NCBI GenBank assembly: GCA_030535425.1
Contig: JAUNHQ010000011.1
Span: 1-57,638 of the forward strand
Length of the DNA stretch: 57,638 bases
Direction: 5' to 3'
Origin: Pseudomonadota bacterium
GTDB taxonomy: Bacteria; Pseudomonadota; Gammaproteobacteria; Burkholderiales; Burkholderiaceae_C
Every line of letters starts with the position of its first letter. Positions within the stretch are counted from its first letter, which is position 1. A model generated the notes under the pieces. It had not been told where the DNA came from and ran no database searches. It was given only the letters and a program-made list of their open reading frames with translations. The position numbers and the translations under genes were made by a program. Shown here in pieces: positions 1 to 9,538 of this stretch.

Positions 1-405
1 GGCAAAGCGCACGTGCGACGCGCTCAGCGCCTCGTGCGTGTGCCCGCCATGCGCAACCGCCACGGCCGTGAGCACGCGGTGCGCGCGGCCCGACAGTGCG
101 CGCAGCATGTGCGCCGCCTCTGCCGCATCGGCCGGCTTGCCCAGAATGCGACGGCCCAGCGCCACCGTGGTGTCGGCGCACAGCACCGGTGCCGCAGGCA
201 AGCCGCGCGCCTGCATGGCCTGCACCGCATGCGCCAGCTTCAGCCGCGTGACACGGCGCACATAAACCGCAGGCGCCTCGCCGCCGCGCACCACCTCCAG
301 CGCCTCGGCCGCCTGCGCATCATCGGGCAGCAGCCGCTCGTGCTGAACACCCAATTGCGCCAGCAACTGCTGGCGGCGCGGGCTCTGGGAGGCGAGATAA
401 ATCAT
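1..405 (-). CDS. maf: Maf-family nucleoside triphosphate pyrophosphatase (partial, N-terminal 135 aa)
   Basis: The reading frame runs from an ATG at 405 to the window edge without a stop, so the 3' end is missing. It opens with [11 protein letters not shown], the phosphate-binding S-x-S-P-R-R signature of Maf proteins, and has [10 protein letters not shown] near residues 76-85, containing the catalytic Asp region. Maf proteins hydrolyse modified or canonical NTPs to NMPs and have been linked to septum inhibition. The YhdE and YceF subfamilies cannot be separated from this fragment. It follows the Bug receptor on the same strand after 80 bp. Confidence 0.9.
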   Translation of the reverse strand, partial: MIYLASQSPRRQQLLAQLGVQHERLLPDDAQAAEALEVVRGGEAPAVYVRRVTRLKLAHAVQAMQARGLPAAPVLCADTTVALGRRILGKPADAAEAAHMLRALSGRAHRVLTAVAVAHGGHTHEALSASHVRFA

Positions 406-485
406 CAAAAAAACCCATGACATGAAAACCGATGGCACGCAGGCCCAAGGTGCCGGCCTGGGCCTGGCCGCCCGTGCCAGCGAAC

Positions 486-1493
486 CTAGGCATCCAGCCG
501 AATTTTGGCGCGCCGGGCCACGGCCTTGTACTGGGCCGTTTCGCTGCGCATGCGCGATTGCAGCGCCTGCGCGTCTGTCTGGGGCGGCGGCGCCATCAGC
601 AGCGCGGCCAGGGCGTCGCGCACCTGGGGCGAAGCCAGCAGCTCGCCCATGGCGCTGCCCAGTGACTTGAGCACGGCGGCCGGGGTGCCCGCCGGCGCCA
701 GCAGGCCGTAAAAGGCTTCGTAGGACGCGGCGGCCAGGCCCAGCTCGCCCATGCCTGGCACGTCGGGCAGAAAAGGGCTGCGCTTTTCGCTGCCGCAGGC
801 CAGGATGCGCAGCTTGCCTGCCTTGGCCTGCGGGCTGGCGGCCGACAGCGTTTCAAAGCCCAGGTCTACCTCGCCACGCAGCAGCCCCAGCAGCGCGTCG
901 GAGGCGCCTTTGTAGGGCACCGGCTCCAGCACCGTGCCGGTAGCGTCGGCCAGCATGGCGCCGGCCAGGTGGGGGGCGCTGCCAGGGCCGTAGGTGAAAT
1001 AGCGCAGCGCACCCGGCTGCGCCTTGGCAGCGGCGATGAAGTCTTGCAGGCTCTGGTACGGCCGCCCGGCCGGGGTGACCAGCACCACGGGCGCGGTCGC
1101 CACCAGCGCAATGGGCGCAAAGTCGCGCGCCACGTCAAACGGCAGCTGGCTGCGCAGGGCGGGCAGCACCGTCAGGCTGCCGCCGCCGGCCAGCAGCAGC
1201 GTGTAGCCATCGGCAGGGGCCTTGGCCACGGCGTCCAGGCCGATCACCGTGGCTGCGCCGGGCTTGTTGTCCACGATCACGGGCTGGCCCAGGCGTTGGG
1301 ACAGGTGCTCGGCCACCAGGCGTGCCGCGTTGTCGGTGCCGCCGCCGGCGGGAAACGGCACCACCAGCCGGATGTTTTTGGCCGGCCATGGCCGGGGCTG
1401 GGCTTGCGCACCCGCAGCGGCGGCCAACGCCAGGGCGGCCACGGCGGTGCGGCGCGAAACGGCAGGAAGGGGTGTGTAACGGTTGACGGGCAT
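486..1493 (-). CDS. Bug/TctC-family tripartite tricarboxylate transporter substrate-binding receptor
   Basis: A 335-residue exported protein with a basic N-region containing SRR, a hydrophobic Ala-rich stretch and a likely signal-peptidase site after AGAQA. The mature part has family hallmarks: [18 protein letters not shown] near residue 42, VDNKPGA near 75, ADGYTLLL near 95 and [10 protein letters not shown] near 190. Bug receptors capture small carboxylates or other organic acids in the periplasm. No TctA/TctB membrane genes lie nearby, as is usual for the expanded Bug families of Burkholderiales. It lies 78 bp downstream of the M20 peptidase on the same strand, so they may share a transcript and a substrate theme. 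The ligand cannot be predicted. Confidence 0.9.
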   Translation of the reverse strand: MPVNRYTPLPAVSRRTAVAALALAAAAGAQAQPRPWPAKNIRLVVPFPAGGGTDNAARLVAEHLSQRLGQPVIVDNKPGAATVIGLDAVAKAPADGYTLLLAGGGSLTVLPALRSQLPFDVARDFAPIALVATAPVVLVTPAGRPYQSLQDFIAAAKAQPGALRYFTYGPGSAPHLAGAMLADATGTVLEPVPYKGASDALLGLLRGEVDLGFETLSAASPQAKAGKLRILACGSEKRSPFLPDVPGMGELGLAAASYEAFYGLLAPAGTPAAVLKSLGSAMGELLASPQVRDALAALLMAPPPQTDAQALQSRMRSETAQYKAVARRAKIRLDA

Positions 1494-1571
1494 GGTGGTC
1501 AGAGACAGTGATGGGGTACGGAAAAGAGGTCGCAGGAGTATTGACCGGAGTGGTCGGCGGCGCGATGCACG

Positions 1572-2972
1572 CTATGCCTTCGGCCAGGGGGCCGACTGCG
1601 GCTCGCCCAGGTCCCAGTACAGCCCGGCCATGATTTGCAGCCCCTCGCGGGCCACGCTGGCCAGCAGGTGCTCGTTGGGGGCGTGCTGCGCGCAGGCCGG
1701 GTACGAGTGCGGCACCCACAAGGTGGGCAGCCCCAGCAGGTCGGCAAAAATGTCGTTGGGCAGGCTGCCGGCCAGATTAGGCAGCACGTGCGGGGCCTGG
1801 CCGCTGCTGCGCTCGATCGAGGCGCTGGCCCAGCGCACCCAGGGGTGGTCGGGCTCCAGCCGGCTGGCGGCGCCTTGCATGCCCAGTTCAATCTGCACGT
1901 CTGAAAAGCCGTGCTGGTCCAGGTGCGCGCGCAGCATGCTTTGCAGCTGCTGCCAGGGCGTGCCCACCACAAAACGCAGCTGGCAGTGCGCCAGCGCCTC
2001 GGGCGCAATGGCGTTGACCGGCCGCTGGGCCGAGCCACAGCCCAGCGCCAGCACTTCCAGCGTGTTCCAGCCCATCAGCCGCTCGGCCGGGCTCAGGCCC
2101 GGCTCGCCCCAGTCGGCGTCCAGCGCCGGGTCATCCGGCCCGCCGCCAATGGGCAGATCGGCCAGCGCGCGCTTGACCGCCGCCGACATGGGCGGGGGGC
2201 GCAGCCCTGGCACCAGCAGTTGCCCCCGCGCACTGACCAGGGTGCCCAGGGCATGCGCCAGGCGCGTGGCCGGGTTGCTGAGCACCCCGCCCCAGTTGCC
2301 CGAGTGGTAGGCGCGCTGGCGGCTTTGCACGCGCAGCGTGAAGTTGACCGCCCCGCGCGAGCCCAGAAACAGCGTGGGCCGCTGCGCCTGCAGACGCGGG
2401 CCGTCACAGGCCAGCAGCACATCGGCCTTGAGCAGCTGCGCATGCTGGGCACAAAACGCCTTCAGCCCGGGCGAGCCCGCTTCTTCGCCCGTTTCCATCA
2501 GCACCGTGACGTTGTAGCCCAGGCGCCCCTGCCGTGCGCGAATGGCGGCGGCCAAGCCCATCAGGTTGATGGTGTGCTGGCCCTTGTTGTCGGCCGTGCC
2601 GCGGCCATACCACTTCTGGCCTTCCACCGTCACGGCCCAGGGCTGCAAGCCCTGGCGCCACTGGCTGTCCTGCCCGCTGACCACGTCGCCATGCCCATAG
2701 GTCAGCACGGTGGGCAGGTCCGGGGCCTGCACGCGGCGCGCCACCAGCAGCGGGCCTGCGCCTGGCTGGGGATTGGGCAGCACCTGGCAGTCAAAGCCCA
2801 GCGGCGCCAGGCTTTGGCGCATTTCTTCTTGCAAATACTGCGTCAGCGCGGGCGGCGCGGTGCCCTGGTCGCTTTCCGTGCGCAGCGCCACGCGGCGCTG
2901 CAAATCGGCCAGAAACTGGCCCTCATCAAACTGTGCGGCGGCATCGGCCAGGCAATCGGCGCGGGTGGTCAT
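1572..2972 (-). CDS. M20-family metallopeptidase (dipeptidase/carboxypeptidase G2-like)
   Basis: A 466-residue cytoplasmic-looking protein without a signal peptide. Metal-binding landmarks are in order: YGHGDVV, where other members have HxD; GRGTADNKGQ, giving the bridging Asp; and METGEEAGSPG, giving the catalytic Glu and a metal-binding Glu. A dimerisation segment follows. M20 enzymes hydrolyse dipeptides, N-acyl amino acids or amino-acid conjugates using two zinc ions. The ATG at 2972 fits the family's usual N-terminus (about 460 residues). The Bug receptor lies downstream on the same strand. Which amide bond is cut cannot be read from sequence. Confidence 0.88.
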   Translation of the reverse strand: MTTRADCLADAAAQFDEGQFLADLQRRVALRTESDQGTAPPALTQYLQEEMRQSLAPLGFDCQVLPNPQPGAGPLLVARRVQAPDLPTVLTYGHGDVVSGQDSQWRQGLQPWAVTVEGQKWYGRGTADNKGQHTINLMGLAAAIRARQGRLGYNVTVLMETGEEAGSPGLKAFCAQHAQLLKADVLLACDGPRLQAQRPTLFLGSRGAVNFTLRVQSRQRAYHSGNWGGVLSNPATRLAHALGTLVSARGQLLVPGLRPPPMSAAVKRALADLPIGGGPDDPALDADWGEPGLSPAERLMGWNTLEVLALGCGSAQRPVNAIAPEALAHCQLRFVVGTPWQQLQSMLRAHLDQHGFSDVQIELGMQGAASRLEPDHPWVRWASASIERSSGQAPHVLPNLAGSLPNDIFADLLGLPTLWVPHSYPACAQHAPNEHLLASVAREGLQIMAGLYWDLGEPQSAPWPKA

Positions 2973-3053
2973 GGGTCAAGTGGTTTCAAGGCTGGAGAAA
3001 AAGCCATCAACGTCCATCATCAAGCTTGGGCATTGTCCACTGCCGCTGTGCCT

Positions 3054-3082
3054 CTTGAAGCCGCGCGTTTCACCCTTATCAT
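3054..3082 (+). promoter_or_regulatory. groES promoter: overlapping sigma32-like and sigma70-like elements
   Basis: CTTGAA at 3054-3059 is followed after 13 nt by CCCTTAT at 3073-3079, resembling the heat-shock sigma32 pattern CTTGAA / CCCCATnT. The same bases also read as TTGAAG (3055-3060), a 16-nt spacer and TATCAT (3077-3082), a sigma70-like promoter. Both end at the CIRCE operator, so HrcA bound there would cover the start site. The elements are seen; the assignment to sigma factors is inferred. Confidence 0.6.
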
Positions 3083-3108
3083 TAGCACTCGTTGCCGGTG
3101 AGTGCTAA
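3082..3108. promoter_or_regulatory. CIRCE operator (HrcA-binding site)
   Basis: A perfect inverted repeat, TTAGCACTC, 9 nt, GAGTGCTAA, which is exactly the CIRCE consensus. HrcA binds CIRCE and represses chaperone genes until heat stress titrates it away with GroEL. The site lies 115 bp before the groES start, directly after the promoter elements, so it would sit at the start of the mRNA. No hrcA gene is present in the window. Confidence 0.96.
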
Positions 3109-3223
3109 CAAAAGCAGCCCTTGTCGGCATCGCCCCTCTTGGGCGGGCTTGCGCCGGCCTTTATCTGGCGCCGCATGCCTGCCGTGCCTGTTTTTTTGAT
3201 CCATCCTTAAAGGAAGAGCTTTC

Positions 3224-3514
3224 ATGAAACTGCGTCCTCTCGCCGATCGCGTGATCGTCAAGCGTCTGGAAAACGAAACCAAGACCGCCTCGGGCATCGT
3301 CATCCCCGACAACGCCGCTGAAAAGCCCGACCAGGGCGAGATCCTGGCCGTGGGCCCGGGCAAGCTGGACGACGACGGCGACCGCCTGCCCATGAACGTG
3401 AAAGTGGGCGACCGCGTGCTGTTTGGCAAGTACAGCGGCCAGACCGTCAAGGTGGACGGCGAAGAGCTGCTGGTGATGAAGGAAGACGACCTGTTTGCCG
3501 TGGTCGAGAAGTAA
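3224..3514 (+). CDS. groES: Co-chaperonin GroES (Hsp10)
   Basis: A 96-residue protein beginning [16 protein letters not shown], with the mobile loop around residues 17-35 ([20 protein letters not shown]) and the dome segment near [16 protein letters not shown]. It caps GroEL in the ATP-driven folding cycle in the cytoplasm. The length is the usual 95-97 residues. An AAGGAAGAG ribosome-binding site lies about 8 nt before the ATG. It is first in the groESL operon behind CIRCE. Confidence 0.98.
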   Translation: MKLRPLADRVIVKRLENETKTASGIVIPDNAAEKPDQGEILAVGPGKLDDDGDRLPMNVKVGDRVLFGKYSGQTVKVDGEELLVMKEDDLFAVVEK

Positions 3515-3531
3515 GCCCTTCGCCCCAAAAC

Positions 3532-5259
<1,728 letters not shown>

Positions 5260-5315
5260 ATCACGCCCCGCTGGCGCAGCGCCCCGCGCTGCGCCAGGCG
5301 TCCATCAAGCCAATG

Positions 5316-5353
5316 AAAAAGCCGTTGGCCCGCAAGGGGTCGGCGGCTTTTTT
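5316..5353 (+). terminator. Rho-independent terminator of groESL
   Basis: AAAAAGCCG at 5316-5324 pairs with CGGCTTTTT at 5344-5352, and the right arm continues into a run of six T. It lies 56 bp after the groEL stop. The symmetric A and T runs would let it work in both directions. Confidence 0.8.
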
Positions 5354-5428
5354 CATGGCTCGCGCTCACCAGCACACATCTTCCACTCGCACCCAGCCGC
5401 AAGTCACCCACAACTCAATGGTCTTTCC

Positions 5429-5513
5429 CCGTCATTCCCGCGCTGGCGGACATCCAGAGCCCCCAGTACCTGAACAAAGCCACTGGATTCCCGCCTGCGC
5501 GGGAATGACGGTG
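5429..5513. repeat. Pair of inverted dRS3/REP-like palindromes
   Basis: The right unit reads ATTCCC, 8 nt, GGGAAT (about 5488-5507), the pattern of Neisseria dRS3. It is flanked by CTGG on the left and GACGG on the right. The left unit starts CCGTCATTCCCGCG at 5429, is degenerate in its second half (GGACAT instead of GGGAAT) and ends with CCAG. The two units face each other and could form one long hairpin. Similar GTCATTCCCGCG elements are widespread in beta- and gammaproteobacteria. Confidence 0.75.
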
Positions 5514-5605
5514 AGGAATAGCAGGACACTCTGCCCCCGCAGGCAGAGCAAAGCCCAGCGCCCCTGCACAACCGACCTATCGCCATTTGCCGAGCCTGCC
5601 TGTTT

Positions 5606-5660
5606 ACTATGCTTTCAATAGCTTAAAACCCTTTAAAGACGAGCGGTAATACCTTTTCTC
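5606..5660 (+). repeat. Dispersed AT-rich repeat, copy after groEL
   Basis: CTATGCTTTCAATAGCTT followed by AAAACCCTTT and, after a GC-richer spacer, CCTTTTCTC. This is the AGCTTAAAACCCTT subtype. It lies between convergent genes in the same orientation as groEL. Confidence 0.65.
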
Positions 5661-5856
5661 GCTGAGACATAAGGCAAAGCATATTCCTTGTCTTGCATGC
5701 GCAGACAGGGGCTGCGCGCTGAAAGGCACAGCCCCTGTTGACGTGGATGTGGGCGTTTCTCTTTACGGGGCTGTTTTGGCCAGTGCCCAGGAAAAAACTT
5801 CAGGAGGCTTTTCGCCCCCTAAAGCCGCGTTCTTCAGCCGCATGCGTGCATGCTGC

Positions 5857-7308
5857 TTACTCGAAGCTGGCACGCGTGATCTGGCCAGCAGCAGCCAGCT
5901 GCATCTTCATGGTGGCAGCCTGCTGGGCAAAGGCGGCCTTGCCACCGGGCGAGACAGGCACGTTCTCGCGCTGATCGGCCAGGGCCAGGGTGGGGCTGAC
6001 GGGCTCGTCGTTGACGCGGAACTCAAAGTGCAGGTGCGGGCCTGTGGCAGTGCCTGTCATGCCAACGGCGCCAATGGTTTCGCCCTGCATCAGGTTGTCG
6101 CCTGTTTTCACGTCGATGCGGGAAAGATGGGCGTACACCGTGGAGTCGCGGTTGTTGCGGTGGCGGATGTAGATGACGTTGCCATAGCCGCGCTGCACCC
6201 CCGCGAACGTGACCACGCCATCGCCAATGGTGCGCACAGGCGTGCCAGTGGGCGCCGCGTAGTCCACGCCTGTGTGCTCGTGCGTGTAGCCCTTGATGGG
6301 GTGGCGGCGCGTGCCGAAGTCGCTGGTGACACGCATGATAGGCAGAGGCGCCAGCAGGTAAGCGCGGCGCAGGCTCTGACCGTCGAAACCGTAGTAGCCG
6401 CCCTTGCTGGCACCCGGCTCCTGGAACCACAGCGCCTGGTGGGTCTTACCACGGTTGACGAATTCGGCACTGAGAATGCGACCCGTGCGCACGGGCTCGC
6501 CATCGGCCTCCAGCGTTTCATAAACGACGGAAAAGCGGTCGCCACGGTACAACGCCTTGTGAAAGTCGATCTCCGAATCGAAGATTTCCGTCATCTGGCG
6601 CGTGATGCTGTCGGGCAGCTCGGCTTCATCGGTGGCGGCAAACAGCGAAGTGCGGATCACGCCGCTGGCCAGGCGCTGGCTGGCCACCAGCGGAGCGGTT
6701 TCCACGCGCGCGGAAAAGCCCTCCTCGGTTTTCTCCACCACCAGGCGCTTGAAGCTGTCGTCCAGCGCGTTTTCCAGCCAGTGCGTGCGCAGGCTTTGCA
6801 GCGCGTGGCGCTCCGTGGCTTCGACGGTGACGGTGCGGCCAGCGGCACCTTGGCCAAACAGCGCCTGCCGCGCCAGCGGATCGCTGCGCAGAAAGGCGGC
6901 AGCGGCCGGATCGGCCAGGCCCAGGCGGTGCAGCAGCGCCTGCGGCGTGTCGGCAACTCGGGTGTGTTCGCTGCGGTAGAGGGTGAAGGAATGGGTGTCG
7001 AGCACCAGAGCCTGCGCATCCAGCGGCGGGGCTTGCACCGGCTCGGACACCAGGCGCAGCGGCTCGGTAGGCGCTGTGGGCGCCAGCGATGCCACGGCAA
7101 AGGCGCCGCCGCCCGCGCCCATGAGCATGGCAGCGATGGCAGCGGTGATGCGGTGCGGGTGGCGATGAATGAAATCGGCGAGGGCGAGGCCCGAAGAAAT
7201 CAGTGCTTGCTTCACGTGCGGAGATTCCGGGTGGTTTTCACGACACGGCTGTCGCACCGCATGCAAGCGGCGCGCAATGCCTGATGGGTCGCTCTGGCTG
7301 GGCTGCAT
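5857..7308 (-). CDS. M23-family peptidoglycan DD-metallopeptidase, membrane-anchored
   Basis: A 483-residue protein with an N-terminal hydrophobic anchor near residues 48-70 and a C-terminal LytM/M23 domain. Zinc ligands are visible as HTGVD (about 347-351) and HLHFE near residue 423. An OapA/Csd3-like middle region precedes the domain. These enzymes cut peptide cross-links in the periplasm during growth and division (MepM-like). The ATG at 7308 has no clear ribosome-binding site. A GTG at 7215, giving an N-terminus MKQALISSGLALAD, is a credible alternative start 31 codons in. It diverges from tyrS. Confidence 0.88.
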   Translation of the reverse strand: MQPSQSDPSGIARRLHAVRQPCRENHPESPHVKQALISSGLALADFIHRHPHRITAAIAAMLMGAGGGAFAVASLAPTAPTEPLRLVSEPVQAPPLDAQALVLDTHSFTLYRSEHTRVADTPQALLHRLGLADPAAAAFLRSDPLARQALFGQGAAGRTVTVEATERHALQSLRTHWLENALDDSFKRLVVEKTEEGFSARVETAPLVASQRLASGVIRTSLFAATDEAELPDSITRQMTEIFDSEIDFHKALYRGDRFSVVYETLEADGEPVRTGRILSAEFVNRGKTHQALWFQEPGASKGGYYGFDGQSLRRAYLLAPLPIMRVTSDFGTRRHPIKGYTHEHTGVDYAAPTGTPVRTIGDGVVTFAGVQRGYGNVIYIRHRNNRDSTVYAHLSRIDVKTGDNLMQGETIGAVGMTGTATGPHLHFEFRVNDEPVSPTLALADQRENVPVSPGGKAAFAQQAATMKMQLAAAGQITRASFE

Positions 7309-7381
7309 GAGCCCATTAAAATCCGAGGCTAAGTGATTGAGTATAACGGCGTAGGCACCCTCTTACAACCAAACGACCCGC

Positions 7382-8620
7382 ATGTCTGACACGCATTTGA
7401 CGACTTTTCCCGTGACGGATCGCACCCGCGAGGCCATGGCCGTTTCACTGCGCGGCTGCGACGAGCTGCTGCCGCAGGAAGACTGGCTGCACAAGCTGGC
7501 CCGCGCCGAGGCCACGGGCCAGCCCCTGCGCATCAAGCTGGGGCTGGACCCCACGGCGCCTGACATTCACCTGGGCCACACCGTGGTGCTGAACAAGATG
7601 CGCCAATTGCAAGACCTGGGCCACCAGGTCATTTTCTTGATTGGCGACTTCACCACCCTCATTGGCGACCCCTCGGGCCGCAACAGCACGCGCCCGCCGC
7701 TGACGGCCGAGCAAATCCGCGCCAACGCCGAAACCTACCGCGCACAGGCCTACAAGGTGCTGGATCCAGCCAGGACCGAGCTGCGCTACAACAGCGAATG
7801 GTCCGACAAGCTGGGCGCACGCGGCATGATCGAGCTGGCGGCCAAGTACACCGTGGCGCGCATGATGGAGCGCAACGACTTTCACAACCGCTTTCACGCG
7901 GGTAACTCCATCAGCCTGCACGAGTTTCTCTACCCCCTGCTGCAAGGCTATGACTCGGTGGCGCTGAAAAGCGATATCGAGCTGGGCGGCACCGACCAGA
8001 AGTTCAACCTGCTCATGGGGCGCCATTTGCAGCAGGAATACGGCCAGGAGCCGCAGTGTGTGCTCACCATGCCGCTGCTGGAAGGGCTGGACGGCGTGGA
8101 GAAGATGTCCAAGTCCAAGGGCAACTACGTGGGCATCACCGAAGACGCCAACACCATGTTCGCCAAGGTGCTGTCCATCAGCGACGAGCTGATGTGGCGC
8201 TGGTACACGCTGCTGTCGTTCAAGAGCCTGGCCGAGATCGAGGCGCTGCAAAAGGAAGTGGCCGCTGGCCGCAACCCCAAGGACGCCAAGGTCATGCTGG
8301 CCAAGGAGATCACCGCCCGCTTTCACTCGGCCGCCGCAGCCGATGCGGCCGAGCAGGACTTCATCCACCGCAGCAAAGGCGGCGTGCCCGACGACATTCC
8401 CGAGGTGTCGCTGAGCGCCGCCGACGGCAGCCTGGGCATTGGCCTGGTGCTCAAGCAATCGGGCTTGGCCCCTTCCACCAGCGAGGCCAACCGCCTCATT
8501 GACGGCGGCGGCGTGCGCGTGGACGGCAGCGTGCTCAGCGACAAGGGGCTGAAGCTGCAAGCGGGCACTTACGTCGTGCAGGTGGGCAAGCGCAAGTTTG
8601 CGCGTGTGACGCTGCAATAA
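7382..8620 (+). CDS. tyrS: Tyrosine--tRNA ligase
   Basis: A 412-residue class I synthetase. The ATP-binding HIGH motif is HLGH at residues 63-66 in [14 protein letters not shown], and KMSKS is at 241-245. An S4 RNA-binding domain occupies roughly the last 65 residues. It charges tRNA-Tyr in the cytoplasm. The M23 peptidase gene diverges from it 73 bp away. A TATAAC hexamer at 7342-7347 could be a -10 element, but I see no well-spaced -35. Confidence 0.97.
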   Translation: MSDTHLTTFPVTDRTREAMAVSLRGCDELLPQEDWLHKLARAEATGQPLRIKLGLDPTAPDIHLGHTVVLNKMRQLQDLGHQVIFLIGDFTTLIGDPSGRNSTRPPLTAEQIRANAETYRAQAYKVLDPARTELRYNSEWSDKLGARGMIELAAKYTVARMMERNDFHNRFHAGNSISLHEFLYPLLQGYDSVALKSDIELGGTDQKFNLLMGRHLQQEYGQEPQCVLTMPLLEGLDGVEKMSKSKGNYVGITEDANTMFAKVLSISDELMWRWYTLLSFKSLAEIEALQKEVAAGRNPKDAKVMLAKEITARFHSAAAADAAEQDFIHRSKGGVPDDIPEVSLSAADGSLGIGLVLKQSGLAPSTSEANRLIDGGGVRVDGSVLSDKGLKLQAGTYVVQVGKRKFARVTLQ

Positions 8621-8636
8621 GCCCCTGTTTTGATCT

Positions 8637-8885
8637 ATGTCCGCACTGGCCTCGCGCCTGGACTCAGACGGTTATGCCCTGCTCCCTGGCGCGTGGCCGC
8701 AAGCCGCGTGTGTGAGCGCGTGCTTGGCGCTGGACGCAGCACCCCTATGTCCCTTGCTGCTGCACGCTTTGTCCAAAGCGCGGGGCCACAGCCGGCGGCA
8801 CGTGCTGCATTGTCTGTTTGGCCCGCCCAGCCTGCCGGGCGGCTTGTGCTGGCCTGACTGGGCTGCTGCCGCCCAACCGGCATGA
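8637..8885 (+). CDS. Small hypothetical protein upstream of ccmA
   Basis: An 82-residue ORF starting 16 nt after tyrS. Its stop overlaps the ccmA start as ATGA, which argues for translation coupled to ccmA. The N-terminus (LDSDGYALLPGAW) resembles the first strand of phytanoyl-CoA-dioxygenase-like proteins, but no iron-binding HxD motif follows, so it may be a remnant. Cysteines and histidines are frequent (HSRRHVLHC). I do not recognise a family, and there is no signal peptide or clear membrane segment. Confidence 0.5.
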   Translation: MSALASRLDSDGYALLPGAWPQAACVSACLALDAAPLCPLLLHALSKARGHSRRHVLHCLFGPPSLPGGLCWPDWAAAAQPA

Positions 8886-9538
8886 CCGGCATCGCGGCAC
8901 CGCTGCTGCAAGCGCGCGCCTGGGTGGGCGAGCGCGATGGCCGGCTGCTGTGGGGGCCGCTGGATGTGTGCCTGCACCCGGGCGATGCGCTGCATGTGCA
9001 AGGGCCCAATGGCTGCGGCAAGACCACACTGCTGCGCACGCTGGCGGGGCTGCGCCCACCGGCGGCGGCGGCGCACACCCAGCTGTGCGCCGATACGTGG
9101 TGGGTGGGTCATGCCAGCGCCCTGGCCGACGAGCTGGACGCCGCGCGCAACCTGGCGCTGCTGCTGGCCGTGGCGGGCGCGCCGCCGCTGCCTGCCGCCC
9201 GCGTGCAGGCGCACCTGGCGGCGCAAGGGGTGCCGCTGGGGCAGCCCGTGCGCCTGCTGTCGGCCGGGCAGCGGCGCAAGCTGGCACTGGCGCCGCTGGG
9301 GCTGGTGGCGCGCGCGCTGTGGCTGCTGGATGAGCCGTTTGACGCGCTGGACGCCGCCGCCTGCGCCGCCCTGGCCGATCTGGCCGCGCAGCACGTGGCG
9401 CGCGGCGGAGCCATTGTGCTGACCAGCCACCAGCCGTTGCCGGCGCTGTTTCCTGCACATCAAATACTGCATTTGAGCTTGCCAGACGCGCGCAAGCAGC
9501 TATTAAATCAAGAGCAATCGAAAGGACTGTCCGCATGA
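8882..9538 (+). CDS. ccmA: CcmA-like heme exporter ABC ATPase
   Basis: A 218-residue ABC ATPase: Walker A GPNGCGKTT near residue 42, signature LSAGQRRKLALA near 125, Walker B LWLLDEPFDALD near 148 and an H-loop LTSHQ near 182. CcmA with CcmB drives release of holo-CcmE in System I cytochrome c maturation. It overlaps the preceding small ORF and ccmB by 4 nt each. The last 20 or so codons coincide with a copy of the dispersed repeat, so the C-terminus may be repeat-derived. No ccmC-ccmI genes follow. Confidence 0.85.
   Translation: MTGIAAPLLQARAWVGERDGRLLWGPLDVCLHPGDALHVQGPNGCGKTTLLRTLAGLRPPAAAAHTQLCADTWWVGHASALADELDAARNLALLLAVAGAPPLPAARVQAHLAAQGVPLGQPVRLLSAGQRRKLALAPLGLVARALWLLDEPFDALDAAACAALADLAAQHVARGGAIVLTSHQPLPALFPAHQILHLSLPDARKQLLNQEQSKGLSA
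9461..9520 (-). repeat. Dispersed repeat copy inside the 3' end of ccmA
   Basis: Read on the minus strand this contains ATTTAATAGCTGCTTGCGC, which matches the groES-groEL copy over 19 consecutive bases. It is antisense to ccmA and encodes residues close to the CcmA C-terminus (LPDARKQLLNQEQS). Confidence 0.8.

Larger units (their letters stand above)
5260..5856. other. 597-bp non-coding interval between groEL and the M23 peptidase
   Basis: The convergent ends of groEL (plus) and the M23 peptidase (minus) leave this gap. It holds the groEL terminator, a pair of dRS3/REP-like palindromes, one copy of the dispersed AT-rich repeat and a hairpin with 9-bp arms CAGGGGCTG (5706-5714) and CAGCCCCTG (5729-5737). 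Short open frames occur, but none has a ribosome-binding site or a recognisable product. Confidence 0.75.

Noticed and set aside
5738-5974. Short plus-strand ORF beginning MTWMWAFLFTGLF
   Set aside because: It has no ribosome-binding site, runs into the antisense end of the M23 gene and resembles no family I know.
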